DNA of 42,146 nt from Candidatus Makaraimicrobium thalassicum (GTDB lineage: Bacteria; Omnitrophota; Gorgyraeia; Tantalellales; Tantalellaceae), in NCBI GenBank assembly GCA_003644505.1, contig QNCM01000011.1:1-42146 (forward strand), written 5' to 3'. Shown here piece by piece: positions 32,769 to 41,190 of this stretch. The notes under the pieces were generated by a model. That model did not search any database, had not been told where the DNA came from, and saw only the letters and a list, made by a program, of their open reading frames with translations. Position numbers and translations under genes: made by a program. How positions within the stretch are numbered: the first letter of the stretch is position 1; every line of letters begins with the position of its first letter.

Positions 32769-33653
32769 ATGGAAAAGATGAAGGTGAAAGAAAAACTGAT
32801 CCATGGCCTCTTTTTGTTCAATGGCCTTCTGGTAGTGTTCATACTGGCCGGCATATTCGCGCTTTTGCTGTTCATGGCCATACCCGCGTTCAGGGAAATA
32901 GATATAAAAGAGTTCCTTTTCACCGCTGACTGGAACCCGACTTCTTATGTGAAAGAAACTTATGGGATAGGCGCCATGCTGGTAAGCACGATCATGGTAA
33001 CGGCCGGTGCGCTCCTGTTCGCGGTGCCGATAGGGATAGGGGCCGCGGCATACCTTTCGGATGTGGCAAGTCCCGGGGTCAGGGAGATAGTCAAGCCGGT
33101 TATAGAGATACTTGCCGGCATACCCTCTGTTGTTATAGGGTTTTTCGGGATAGTGTTCGTAGGACCTGTTATTTCGAGAACATTCGGGCTTCCCAACGGA
33201 CTAAATGCCTTAAATGGATCTATTTTACTGGGGGTTATGGCGCTTCCTACGATAATAAGCTTGTCGGAGGACGCGCTTAACAGCGTTTCGAGGACATATT
33301 CCGAGGCATCACTGGCACTTGGCGCTACACGCTGGCAAACGGTTGTTAGAGTAAAGATCCCGGCAGCTTTGTCCGGTGTGCTTGCCGCCTGTATGCTCGG
33401 CATGGGAAGAGCCATAGGTGAGACCATGACAGTCCTTATGGCGACTGGATGCGCGCCGGCGATGCCGAGGGGGGTCCTTGATTCTGTCAGGACGATGACC
33501 TCTACGATAGCTATTGAACTGGGAGAGGTTCCCTATTACACGACCCATTATTACGCATTGTTCGCGGTCGGACTTGTCCTTTTTATTATAACCTTTTGCA
33601 TAAATATGGCATCGGATATGATCCTGTATAAATATCAGGAGAAAAGGCGATGA
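32769..33653 (+). CDS. pstC: Phosphate ABC transporter permease PstC
   Basis: This inner-membrane permease has about six hydrophobic segments. The family marks are YGIGAMLVSTIMVTAGALLFAVPIGIGAAAYLSD, EILAGIPSVVIGFFGIVFV, and the EAA loop [30 protein letters not shown] which docks to PstB. Start 32769, or in-frame ATG 32778, lies close to AAAAGGG. Length 294 is usual. It overlaps pstA by four bases (ATGA). Confidence 0.95.
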   Translation: MEKMKVKEKLIHGLFLFNGLLVVFILAGIFALLLFMAIPAFREIDIKEFLFTADWNPTSYVKETYGIGAMLVSTIMVTAGALLFAVPIGIGAAAYLSDVASPGVREIVKPVIEILAGIPSVVIGFFGIVFVGPVISRTFGLPNGLNALNGSILLGVMALPTIISLSEDALNSVSRTYSEASLALGATRWQTVVRVKIPAALSGVLAACMLGMGRAIGETMTVLMATGCAPAMPRGVLDSVRTMTSTIAIELGEVPYYTTHYYALFAVGLVLFIITFCINMASDMILYKYQEKRR

Positions 33654-34504
33654 ACAGAAAGAAAATAACGGAACAATTGGGGTTTTGGGTATTACGGTTA
33701 TGTATGGGGGTGGTGGGTCTGATACTGCTGCTGGTTCTTTTTGATATTGCAGAAAAGGGGATAGGGACTATCAGCTGGCAGTTCCTTACGCAGCCGCCAA
33801 AGAACGGCATGACGGAGGGGGGGATCTTTCCGGCGATTTTCGGGACTTTCCTGGTAACGGTATTGACAGCGGTTCTTGCCGTACCGCTTGGTATGGGCTG
33901 TGCGGTGTATCTTAATGAATATGCCGGTGATAACATGTTCACCCGGCTCATACGTATGTCCATAAGAAACCTTTCGGGAGTGCCTTCGATCGTGTATGGA
34001 CTTTTTGGCGTGGTTTTGTTCATTCAGATGATGCGTATCAATACCTGTGTGCTTGCGTCAGGGTTAACACTCGGGCTTATGACGCTTCCCTGGACGATTA
34101 CTGCCAGCGAGGAAGCGCTGAAGAATGTGCCGCAGTCATATAGAGACGGAGCTTTGGCCCTGGGAGCGACGAGATGGCAGGCAATAAGGACCAATGTCCT
34201 GCCATATTCTATTTCAGGGATGCTGACGGGGACCATACTTGGTTTAGCGCGCGCGGCAGGAGAAACAGCGCCCATACTTTTCACGGGTGTGGCGTTTTTT
34301 CTGCCGTTCCTGCCAAGCTCGTTGTCCGAACAGTTTATGGCGCTGCCCTATCATTTATACATAATGGCTACGCAGCATCACGAGATAGAGACGGTCAGGC
34401 CTATTGCGTATGCCACGGCGCTCGTGCTGATAGCGCTGATCTGTTCTATGAACATGTTCGCGGTTATTTTGAGATATAAGCTGAGAAAGCAGAAGAAGGG
34501 GTAA
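33650..34504 (+). CDS. pstA: Phosphate ABC transporter permease PstA
   Basis: The second permease of the Pst transporter, 284 residues with about six membrane segments. Diagnostic stretches are [56 protein letters not shown] and the EAA loop [24 protein letters not shown] followed by [16 protein letters not shown]. It starts within the pstC stop codon and ends one base before pstB, so all are co-translated. Confidence 0.95.
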   Translation: MNRKKITEQLGFWVLRLCMGVVGLILLLVLFDIAEKGIGTISWQFLTQPPKNGMTEGGIFPAIFGTFLVTVLTAVLAVPLGMGCAVYLNEYAGDNMFTRLIRMSIRNLSGVPSIVYGLFGVVLFIQMMRINTCVLASGLTLGLMTLPWTITASEEALKNVPQSYRDGALALGATRWQAIRTNVLPYSISGMLTGTILGLARAAGETAPILFTGVAFFLPFLPSSLSEQFMALPYHLYIMATQHHEIETVRPIAYATALVLIALICSMNMFAVILRYKLRKQKKG

Positions 34505-34505
34505 G

Positions 34506-35264
34506 ATGCACCGGATAAAGATCGAGGTAAGAGACTTTAGTTTTTTTTACGGCAGCCAGAACGCCTTAAAGGATATCACTTTGAACATATATAACAACAA
34601 AGTTCTCGGGATCATCGGCCCCTCCGGTTGCGGAAAGTCGACCTTTTTAAGGAGTATCAACCGCATGAATGATACCATTGCCGGAACAAGAGCCGGCGGA
34701 ATGATGTTGATGGATGGACAGAATATTTTTGCGGAGAATACGGATGTAGTAGAATTAAGAAGGCGGGTGGGCATGGTTTTTCAGAAATCCAACCCTTTCC
34801 CTAAATCTATATTCGATAATGTAGCCTATGGGTTGCGTATAAACGGCCTGAAAGGCAGAGAAGAGATCGTTTATAGAGTCGAGGAAAGTTTAAGGAAAGC
34901 TGCTTTGTGGGGGGAAGTCAAGTACAGGTTGTCAGCCAGCGCGTTCGAGCTTTCGGGAGGACAGCAGCAGAGATTGTGTATTGCCCGGGCCCTGGCCGTT
35001 GAACCGGAAGTGCTTTTGATGGATGAACCGGCGTCAGCGCTTGACCCCACGGCAACGGCGAAGATAGAAGAGCTAATACAGGAGCTGAAAAAAGAGTATA
35101 CTATAGTGATCGTTACGCACAATATGCAGCAGGCGGCCAGGATTTCCGATTATACAGCGTTTTTTATGCTTGGGGAACTGGTAGAGTATGATGAAACACA
35201 GAAGATATTCACCAATCCGGGAAAACAGGTCACAGAAGAATATATAACCGGAAGGTTCGGATAA
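34506..35264 (+). CDS. pstB: Phosphate ABC transporter ATPase PstB
   Basis: Cytoplasmic ATPase of the Pst importer. Walker [10 protein letters not shown] near residues 38-46, Q-loop [25 protein letters not shown], signature [19 protein letters not shown], Walker [17 protein letters not shown], and the switch His in [29 protein letters not shown] are all intact. The KSNPFPKSI and MQQAARISD stretches are PstB-specific. 252 residues, normal. Confidence 0.97.
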   Translation: MHRIKIEVRDFSFFYGSQNALKDITLNIYNNKVLGIIGPSGCGKSTFLRSINRMNDTIAGTRAGGMMLMDGQNIFAENTDVVELRRRVGMVFQKSNPFPKSIFDNVAYGLRINGLKGREEIVYRVEESLRKAALWGEVKYRLSASAFELSGGQQQRLCIARALAVEPEVLLMDEPASALDPTATAKIEELIQELKKEYTIVIVTHNMQQAARISDYTAFFMLGELVEYDETQKIFTNPGKQVTEEYITGRFG

Positions 35265-35282
35265 TTAAAAAGGAGCAGGAAC

Positions 35283-35972
35283 ATGATCGAGAGACATTTT
35301 GACAAGGAGTTGACAGTGCTGAACACGGACCTGTTAAAAATGGCCGCTTTAGCCGAGGAAGCCATTTTTAAATCCACAGAAGCCTTGAAGAATGGAGATA
35401 AAGAAGAGGCCGTCAGCGTTATTGAAGCAGATGCCAGGATCGATAAGCTTGAGAATATTATCGAAGAGAACGCGATAGAATTATTCGCGCTCCGGCAGCC
35501 GATGGCAGCCGATCTAAGGTTTATTACCACGGGTATGAAGATAAACGCGGAGCTTGAAAGGATCGCTGATCTGGCCGTGAACATATCACAGCGGGTTCTT
35601 GAACTGGCGGATAAACCTTTGCTTAAACCATTAATAGATATCCCGAAGTTGTCGGAAGTGGCGCGGAAAATGGTCAAGGGTTCCATAGACGCTTTTGTTG
35701 ACCGGGATGAAAAAAAAGCGAAAGAAGTCATATTATCGGACCCGGAGGCGAATAAATTGAAAAACGCGATACAGGACGAATTGATAAATGATTACCTGGT
35801 CAAAGACGGCACAACCGCTACAAGAGCCATTCCATTGCTTTTAGTTTCCCGGCATCTGGAAAGGATATGTAATCATGCTACTAATATTTCTGAGGATGTT
35901 ATTTACATGGTGCGTGCAAAAGTAGTAAAACACAAAAAGTTGGAAAATAGAGGCAATAAAGGCTCAAATTAA
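35283..35972 (+). CDS. phoU: Phosphate signalling regulator PhoU
   Basis: PhoU links Pst transport to PhoR, keeping the regulon off in high phosphate. It consists of two three-helix repeats, each with metal-binding E/D-x3-D-type motifs (ERIADLAVNISQRVLEL and ERICNHATNISEDVIYMV). The conserved ALRQPMAADLRFITTGMKINAELERI segment is present. ATG 35283 follows AAGGAGCAGGAAC. At 229 residues it is typical. It closes the pst operon and is followed at once by a terminator. Confidence 0.95.
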   Translation: MIERHFDKELTVLNTDLLKMAALAEEAIFKSTEALKNGDKEEAVSVIEADARIDKLENIIEENAIELFALRQPMAADLRFITTGMKINAELERIADLAVNISQRVLELADKPLLKPLIDIPKLSEVARKMVKGSIDAFVDRDEKKAKEVILSDPEANKLKNAIQDELINDYLVKDGTTATRAIPLLLVSRHLERICNHATNISEDVIYMVRAKVVKHKKLENRGNKGSN

Positions 35973-35991
35973 ACAGGTGATACCTGTTTTT
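35971..35991 (+). terminator. Terminator of pstSCAB-phoU
   Basis: AAACAGGT (35971-35978) and ACCTGTTT (35982-35989) form an 8-bp stem with a three-base loop, followed by further T residues. The stem begins within the phoU stop codon. Confidence 0.8.
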
Positions 35992-36031
35992 CCCCTCCAT
36001 CCGAAACACCGAGGCTTATTTGTGAAAAAAC

Positions 36032-36060
36032 TTGCAAAAAGCACTTTTGTAGTGTATATT
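36032..36060 (+). promoter_or_regulatory. Promoter of the AbiE pair
   Basis: TTGCAA (36032-36037) and TATATT (36055-36060) are spaced 17 bp apart, about 33 bases before the antitoxin start. The spacer contains AGCACTTTTGTAGTG, a weak inverted repeat that could be an AbiEi operator. AbiEi antitoxins are known to repress their own promoter. Confidence 0.7.
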
Positions 36061-36092
36061 ATTACCAGATAGTAGCTAAAAAAGGATACCAT

Positions 36093-36872
36093 ATGGCAAC
36101 AAAAAACATTATATTATCAAAGAAAGATGCTAACCTCATAGAGGATCTAATAGTTAACTATGGGCGTATTGTTTCTTTTGACCAGGTAAAAGAGGTTTTC
36201 AGTAAAGAATATACTGAGACATCCCTAAAAAGGCGAGTCGCATTCCTAACAACACTTGGCTGGTTTGTTCGGCTAAAAAAAGGATTTTATGTGATTGTTA
36301 CGGATATCGGTTCCTTATCTGCAAATGATATTTCAGTTTACACCATATGTCAGGCTTTGAACAAAGACTCATATGTTTCCTTTGAAAATGCGCTGCAACA
36401 TCACGGGATGTTCGATCAAATGCTTTCCACGGTAGGTGCGGTTACGTTTGGTCGCGCCAGAAAATATAAGATCAAAGAAACTCAGATAAAGTTTTTCAAG
36501 ATTAAAAAAGAATTATATTTCGGTTTTTCTGAGGAAAGATCTGATATAGGCCTGGTCAATATTGCCGAAAAAGAAAAAGCTTTATTAGATATACTATACT
36601 TCCGTTCGAGCCAATATTACGCGAGTCTTGTTTGGGAGAAGCTAAAAAATTATAAGGGAATAATAGATTTTTATCGATTAAAACAATATGCTTTAATATT
36701 CAATTTAAATGTTATAAGGCAGATTGGGTTTTTCTTGGATCGTCTTGGGATCGAAACAGGAGATTTGCTAAAAGCTGTTTTCGATAAAACAAGCTACAGC
36801 AAGATGACAAAGAAATCAAAAAACTTTAATGCAAAATGGAGGCTTTACATTGAAGATAGCGTTATTGAGTAA
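36093..36872 (+). CDS. abiEi: AbiEi-family antitoxin / transcriptional regulator
   Basis: AbiEi proteins have an N-terminal winged helix and a C-terminal domain that blocks the toxin. Here residues about 1-75 form the wing domain (LIEDLIVNYGRIVSFDQVKEVF...TSLKRRVAFLTTLGWFVRLKKGFYVI). The central YVSFENALQHHGM segment and IVNIAEKEKALLDILYFR-like region are AbiEi marks. At 259 residues it fits the family. ATG 36093 follows AAAAAGGATACC. The base composition is more A+T-rich than phoU and archease on either side, a sign of recent acquisition. Confidence 0.85.
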   Translation: MATKNIILSKKDANLIEDLIVNYGRIVSFDQVKEVFSKEYTETSLKRRVAFLTTLGWFVRLKKGFYVIVTDIGSLSANDISVYTICQALNKDSYVSFENALQHHGMFDQMLSTVGAVTFGRARKYKIKETQIKFFKIKKELYFGFSEERSDIGLVNIAEKEKALLDILYFRSSQYYASLVWEKLKNYKGIIDFYRLKQYALIFNLNVIRQIGFFLDRLGIETGDLLKAVFDKTSYSKMTKKSKNFNAKWRLYIEDSVIE

Positions 36873-37611
36873 GTCGGATTTGAGCATTTTAAATAAACGG
36901 TCGCTTAAGTACAATTTGGCTGATGCAGAAAAGGATTATTTTTTAACTATAGTTTCTAAGATCATTTATGAATCACCATTACGCGACAAGCTGGTATTCA
37001 AAGGCGGTACAGCCATTCACCACACGTATCTTCCGCAGACAAGATTCTCAGAGGACTTGGATTTTACGTTGTTGGATAAGTCCATCACCTTGGAAGAACT
37101 AAAAAGTGTTTTGGAATCACAGGATTTTCTGGAAGTCAAAGATGAATATATGTCGAAAGCTACGATAAAGGTCGAACGGCTTAAGTATACCGGCCCGTTA
37201 GGTCTTGCCAATTCGATCAAGGTGGAAATAGATTATATGCAGAATGTGGTTTTGCCGGCGAAGGTCTTGCCGTATAAAAACGCCTGGAAAGTTGAAACAA
37301 AAGTAAATGTAATGGATATTCGGGAAATATGTGCTGAAAAGATTCGTGCTGCAAGCGACCGTGCCAGGTATAGGGATTTTTATGATCTGGTACTACTTTT
37401 TGATATGGTACAATTTGATATCAAAAAAATAGTAGATATTATAAAACAAAAAGAAATCAGAAAACCTATCACCCAGGAGTCTATGCTAAAGAATTGGGAA
37501 ATTGCCAGACAGGAAAGAGAAAAAGAGCTTGCCGGAATTTATTATGCTAAAGACGTTAATGATAAGAAAGCCGAAACATTAATCCCAAAAATAGAAGTTA
37601 ACGTAAAGTAG
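36850..37611 (+). CDS. abiEii: AbiEii-family nucleotidyltransferase toxin
   Basis: AbiEii toxins are DNA-polymerase-beta-like nucleotidyltransferases; some members add bases to tRNA acceptor ends and stop translation. The active-site pattern is complete: KGGTAIHHTYLPQTRFSEDLDFTLL with G-G-T at about residues 52-54 and the D-x-D pair at 69 and 71 (TTG-start numbering), then VEIDYMQ as the third acidic strand, and EICAEKIRAASDRARYRDFYDLVLL which is typical of the C-terminal helical part. I favour TTG 36850, since GGAGG at 36838-36842 is correctly spaced; ATG 36829 would add seven residues but has no site. It overlaps the antitoxin gene, indicating coupling. Confidence 0.86.
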   Translation: MKIALLSKSDLSILNKRSLKYNLADAEKDYFLTIVSKIIYESPLRDKLVFKGGTAIHHTYLPQTRFSEDLDFTLLDKSITLEELKSVLESQDFLEVKDEYMSKATIKVERLKYTGPLGLANSIKVEIDYMQNVVLPAKVLPYKNAWKVETKVNVMDIREICAEKIRAASDRARYRDFYDLVLLFDMVQFDIKKIVDIIKQKEIRKPITQESMLKNWEIARQEREKELAGIYYAKDVNDKKAETLIPKIEVNVK

Positions 37612-37743
37612 TTATGCCATTTAATCACCACATTTTTAATAGATTCCTCTAAGCATCCTCTCCGCATGATTATTGTGAGCGCATACTTCAACGAAATTTA
37701 ACTATAAGATATGGAAGAGGACACCTTCCCGCCATGAAAAGAC

Positions 37744-37772
37744 TTGACGGTGGTCCGTTATCGGGATACATT
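37744..37772 (+). promoter_or_regulatory. Possible promoter giving leaderless archease mRNA
   Basis: TTGACG (37744-37749) and TACATT (37767-37772) are spaced 17 bp. The ATG at 37780 is then only seven bases past the -10 box, where transcription would start. No ribosome site is seen in front of that ATG, consistent with a leaderless message. Confidence 0.45.
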
Positions 37773-37779
37773 GATTTTA

Positions 37780-38196
37780 ATGAGACGTTACGACCAGATC
37801 CCTCATACAGCGGACATTGCCGCCAGGATCTACGGGAGGACCATCCCTGAACTTTTAGAGAATGCCGCGTTCGCCATGTTCGATATGGCCGGTGACCTTG
37901 AGGGGCTGGCGCTTGAGGAGGCCGTAAAGGTAGCGGTGGAAGCTCCTGACACGGAGAGCCTGCTGGTTTCCTGGCTTAACGAGCTGCTGTATATTTCGTA
38001 TTCGAGAGACGCCCTGTTCTCCTGGTTCCATGTCCTTACCCTGGAAGGGAACCGGCTTACGGCTGAGGCAAAGGGACAGCGGCTTAAAGGAGAAACGAAC
38101 CGGCTCCGTTCGGAGATAAAAGCGGCTACGTATCATGACCTGGAGATTAAACGAACCGGTTCAGGATATGAAGTTACGGTGGTGTTTGACGTTTAG
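37780..38196 (+). CDS. Archease, RtcB activator
   Basis: Archease speeds guanylylation of the RNA ligase RtcB. The protein of 138 residues shows YDQIPHTADIAARIYGRTIPELLENAAFAMFDM, where the Asp and His of the HTAD motif bind metal, and ends YHDLEIKRTGSGYEVTVVFDV with the second conserved metal region. ATG 37780 begins right at the family's start. An in-frame TTG at 37744 would add twelve unconserved residues. rtcB follows after 18 bases, the usual pairing. Confidence 0.92.
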   Translation: MRRYDQIPHTADIAARIYGRTIPELLENAAFAMFDMAGDLEGLALEEAVKVAVEAPDTESLLVSWLNELLYISYSRDALFSWFHVLTLEGNRLTAEAKGQRLKGETNRLRSEIKAATYHDLEIKRTGSGYEVTVVFDV

Positions 38197-38214
38197 AGAA
38201 CACGGAGGTACGCG

Positions 38215-39672
38215 ATGACCCGCCCATTTACAGGCAGACTGGAAAAAATAGATGACTACCGGTGGCGTATTCCCGCGAAATACATGGAAGGCATGAGAGT
38301 CCCGGGTCTCATATTCTCGGATGAAAAGATGCTGAAAAGCATTGTAAAGGATAACGCCCCTCAGCAGATCGCGAACGCCGCCCATCTTCCCGGGATCGTA
38401 AGGGCGTCCATGGCAATGCCGGACATACACTGGGGATACGGCCTGCCCATAGGCGGTGTGGCCGCCACTGACATCGAAGCCGGCGGTGTGATAACCCCCG
38501 GCGCTGTGGGTTTTGACGTGAACTGCGGCGTCCGGCTTATAAGGACGGATCTTACGGCGGATGTGGTCCGTCCTCATATCAAGCGGCTTGTCGATGCCCT
38601 TTTCGCGAGAGTCCCCACGGGCGTGGGCTCCACCGGCAGAATAAAGGTCAACTTCGCCGAAGAGAAGAGCATCCTGGTGAAAGGCGCGGGATGGGCTGTT
38701 GAGAAGGGGTATGGATGGAAGGAGGACCTGGAGCACTGCGAGGCAGGCGGTGCCATTGCCGGGGCTGATCCTTCAAAGGTCTCGGAAAGGGCATATGAAC
38801 GCGGCCGCCGCCAGCCCGGAACACTGGGATCCGGGAACCATTTCCTTGAGGTCCAGGTGGTCGATGAAGTCTACCGCCAGGACGCGGCTGAGGCGTTCGG
38901 GATCAGGAAGGGGCAGATCACCGTGATGATCCATACCGGCAGCAGAGGATTCGGGCACCAGGTCTGTACTGATTACGCCGCGAGGATGGTGAAACTCATG
39001 AGCAAGTTCAACATAAGTATCCCCGATAGACAGCTTGCCTGTGTTCCGGTTAAAAGCGATGAAGGCAAGGCGTATCTCGGCGCCATGCGCTGCGCCGCGA
39101 ATTACGCGTGGGTCAACCGTCAGGCGATCATGCATCTTGCCAGAGAGGTCTTCGGGGAAGTTTTCGGGGAAAGCGCCAGGTCGCTTGGCATGGCCCTGGT
39201 CTATGACGTGGCCCATAATATCGCCAAAATTGAGAGGTATGATACGGACGCCGGATCCCGGCTTTTGTGCGTCCACCGTAAAGGCGCTACCCGGGCTTTT
39301 CCTCCCGGGCATGAAGACCTGCCTGAAGATTACAAAGAAGCAGGCCAGCCGGTCATAATTCCCGGTGACATGGGCAGGTGTTCGTACCTGCTGGCCGGGA
39401 CAAGGACTGCCGAGGAGACCTTTTATTCCACCTGTCACGGCGCGGGAAGGCTTATGTCCCGTACCGCTGCCAAAAAAGCCACGCGCGGACGCGCTATCGC
39501 GCGTGAACTCGCTGACAGGGGTATCATAGTGCGATATATGGGAAGAGAAACGCTTCACGAGGAGGTCTCCGAGGCTTACAAAGACGTCAGTGACGTGGTA
39601 GATATCGTGCAGGGTGCGGGGCTTTCCGATAAGATTGCCAGGATGCGCCCGCTCGGGGTTATCAAAGGCTGA
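38215..39672 (+). CDS. rtcB: RNA-splicing ligase RtcB
   Basis: RtcB joins RNA 2',3'-cyclic phosphate or 3'-phosphate ends to 5'-hydroxyl ends through a GMP-linked enzyme. Metal ligand C104 lies in GFDVNCGVRLIR, other sites in GTLGSGNHFLEVQ and MIHTGSRGFGHQV, and H408 in CHGAGRLMSRTAA corresponds to the guanylylated His of Pyrococcus RtcB (H404). At 485 residues it is archaeal-type length, longer than E. coli. It pairs with archease and might act in RNA repair. The adjacency to a nucleotidyltransferase toxin (AbiEii) is noteworthy but may be coincidence. Confidence 0.95.
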   Translation: MTRPFTGRLEKIDDYRWRIPAKYMEGMRVPGLIFSDEKMLKSIVKDNAPQQIANAAHLPGIVRASMAMPDIHWGYGLPIGGVAATDIEAGGVITPGAVGFDVNCGVRLIRTDLTADVVRPHIKRLVDALFARVPTGVGSTGRIKVNFAEEKSILVKGAGWAVEKGYGWKEDLEHCEAGGAIAGADPSKVSERAYERGRRQPGTLGSGNHFLEVQVVDEVYRQDAAEAFGIRKGQITVMIHTGSRGFGHQVCTDYAARMVKLMSKFNISIPDRQLACVPVKSDEGKAYLGAMRCAANYAWVNRQAIMHLAREVFGEVFGESARSLGMALVYDVAHNIAKIERYDTDAGSRLLCVHRKGATRAFPPGHEDLPEDYKEAGQPVIIPGDMGRCSYLLAGTRTAEETFYSTCHGAGRLMSRTAAKKATRGRAIARELADRGIIVRYMGRETLHEEVSEAYKDVSDVVDIVQGAGLSDKIARMRPLGVIKG

Positions 39673-39699
39673 AGATTCCAGCCCCGGGCTGGAATCTTC
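39671..39699. repeat. 29-bp palindrome over the rtcB stop codon
   Basis: Perfect 14-base arms GAAGATTCCAGCCC and GGGCTGGAATCTTC surround a single central C. It begins inside the rtcB TGA. Its architecture (odd length, GC core, one unpaired centre) matches the other palindromes, but its arm sequence differs. A second partial copy, GGGAAATCTTC, follows. Confidence 0.85.
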
Positions 39700-39748
39700 G
39701 GGAAATCTTCTGGGAATTTGCATAATCCCCAAAGACGTGATATATATA

Positions 39749-39870
39749 AGTGGACGTTAGTTACACCCCGGGAGTGAAAACCCACGTCCACTCCCGGGGT
39801 GGGCTTATCAAAGCGTTTACGCACTGGACACCCCGGGAGTGCAACTGGATTGAACGTGCCGGGGTGTAAC
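39749..39870. repeat. Nested palindrome cluster upstream of serS
   Basis: Cores CACCCCGGGAGTG at 39764-39776 and 39829-39841 and the reverse core CACTCCCGGGGTG at 39789-39801 belong to the same family. In addition AGTGGACGT (39749-39757) pairs with ACGTCCACT (39784-39792), and GTTACACCCCGG (39760-39771) with CCGGGGTGTAAC (39859-39870). The whole 120-bp unit can therefore fold in several mutually exclusive ways. It ends 26 bases before serS. Confidence 0.82.
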
Positions 39871-39896
39871 TGATTCACTGACAGAAGGATCATACT

Positions 39897-41183
39897 ATGC
39901 TTGACCCGAAATTCATAAGAGAGAATGCCGATGCCGTGAGGAAGGCACTTAAGGCCAGGCGGGATGATACCCGTCTTGTGGAGGAGTTCCTGGAGCTTGA
40001 CCGGTCCAGAAAAAAGATGATCCAGGACGTGGAAGACCTTAAACGGCAGAAGAACGAATCCTCAAAAAAGATAGGGGAACTCATAAAAAAGAAGGCCGAT
40101 GTTTCCGGGGCCAAAGCGGAAGTCAATGCCCTCTCTGAACAGATATCCAGGCTCGATAACGACCTGAAAGAGGTCGCCGGCAGATACCGGCGGCTTCTGG
40201 ATACGATCCCGAACGTTCTTCATGAGAGTGTCCCTGTAGGAGCGGCCGAAGAGGACAACCGGCTGGTTAGAGAGGCGGGAGAGATACCCGGATTTTCTTT
40301 TACCCCCCGCGACCATCTGGAACTCGGACAGATCCACGGCCTCTTTGACTTTGAAAGAGGGGCGAAGATAACAGGTTCGGCGTTTCCCCTGTATATAGGA
40401 GCAGGGGCCAGGCTGGAGAGGGCGCTTTTTAACTTCATGCTGGATGTGCATGTGAAAGAGCACGGATACAGGGAAGTGTTCCCGCCGTTTCTGGTGAACA
40501 GCGCGAGCATGAGGGGGACGGGGCAGCTTCCGAAGCTGGAAGAGGATATGTACAAGCTGCAGGATGAAGATTTTTTTCTCATTCCGACCGCTGAGGTCCC
40601 TGTCACGAACATGCATGCCGATGAAGTGCTGAGCGAAGAAGAGCTTCCCGTATGCTATACCGCATATACGCCCTGTTTCCGTAGAGAAGCCGGGTCATAC
40701 GGCAAGGACACAAAAGGTCTTATCCGTGTGCACCAGTTCGATAAGGTCGAACTGGTCAAGTTCACCCGGCCGGAAGACTCGATGGAGGAGCTTGAGAAAC
40801 TGCTTGCCGATGCCGAGGATATACTGAAAAGGCTGGAACTTCCGTACCGTGTGCTTGCGCTTTGCTCGGCCGATGTCAGTTTCGCGGCGCATAAATGTTA
40901 CGATATCGAATTGTGGGCGCCCGGGACCGGAAGGTGGCTGGAGGTGTCGAGCTGCTCGGTGTTCACGGATTTCCAGGCCAGGCGGGCTAATATCAAATAT
41001 CAACCGGTGGACAGGACGCAGAAACCGCGGTATGTCCACACACTGAACGGATCCGGGGTAGCGCTCGCGAGACTGGTCATAGCGCTGCTTGAGATCCATC
41101 AGAATGAGAACGGATCCGTCACTGTCCCGGAAGCGCTGAGGCCGTATTTCGGTTCCGACAGTATCAGCGCCGGTATGTCCTGA
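39897..41183 (+). CDS. serS: Seryl-tRNA synthetase
   Basis: Class II synthetase charging tRNA-Ser. Residues about 1-105 form the antiparallel coiled-coil arm that grips the long variable arm of tRNA-Ser. The catalytic core has motif 1 around the LNPRF-like region, motif 2 FRREAGSYGKDTKGLIRVHQFDKVELVKF near 260, and motif 3 NGSGVALARLVIALLEIHQNENGSV near 385-409. Length 428 is normal. ATG 39897 follows AGAAGGATC. A tRNA-Ser gene lies about 750 bases downstream. Confidence 0.97.
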   Translation: MLDPKFIRENADAVRKALKARRDDTRLVEEFLELDRSRKKMIQDVEDLKRQKNESSKKIGELIKKKADVSGAKAEVNALSEQISRLDNDLKEVAGRYRRLLDTIPNVLHESVPVGAAEEDNRLVREAGEIPGFSFTPRDHLELGQIHGLFDFERGAKITGSAFPLYIGAGARLERALFNFMLDVHVKEHGYREVFPPFLVNSASMRGTGQLPKLEEDMYKLQDEDFFLIPTAEVPVTNMHADEVLSEEELPVCYTAYTPCFRREAGSYGKDTKGLIRVHQFDKVELVKFTRPEDSMEELEKLLADAEDILKRLELPYRVLALCSADVSFAAHKCYDIELWAPGTGRWLEVSSCSVFTDFQARRANIKYQPVDRTQKPRYVHTLNGSGVALARLVIALLEIHQNENGSVTVPEALRPYFGSDSISAGMS

Positions 41184-41190
41184 ACACGTT

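Noticed and set aside
38773-39732. Minus-strand open frame opposite rtcB
   Set aside because: Shadow of rtcB codon usage; runs through the 29-bp palindrome and lacks motifs.
39749-39870. T-box riboswitch for serS
   Set aside because: No specifier loop, no T-box sequence and no terminator T-run could be found.
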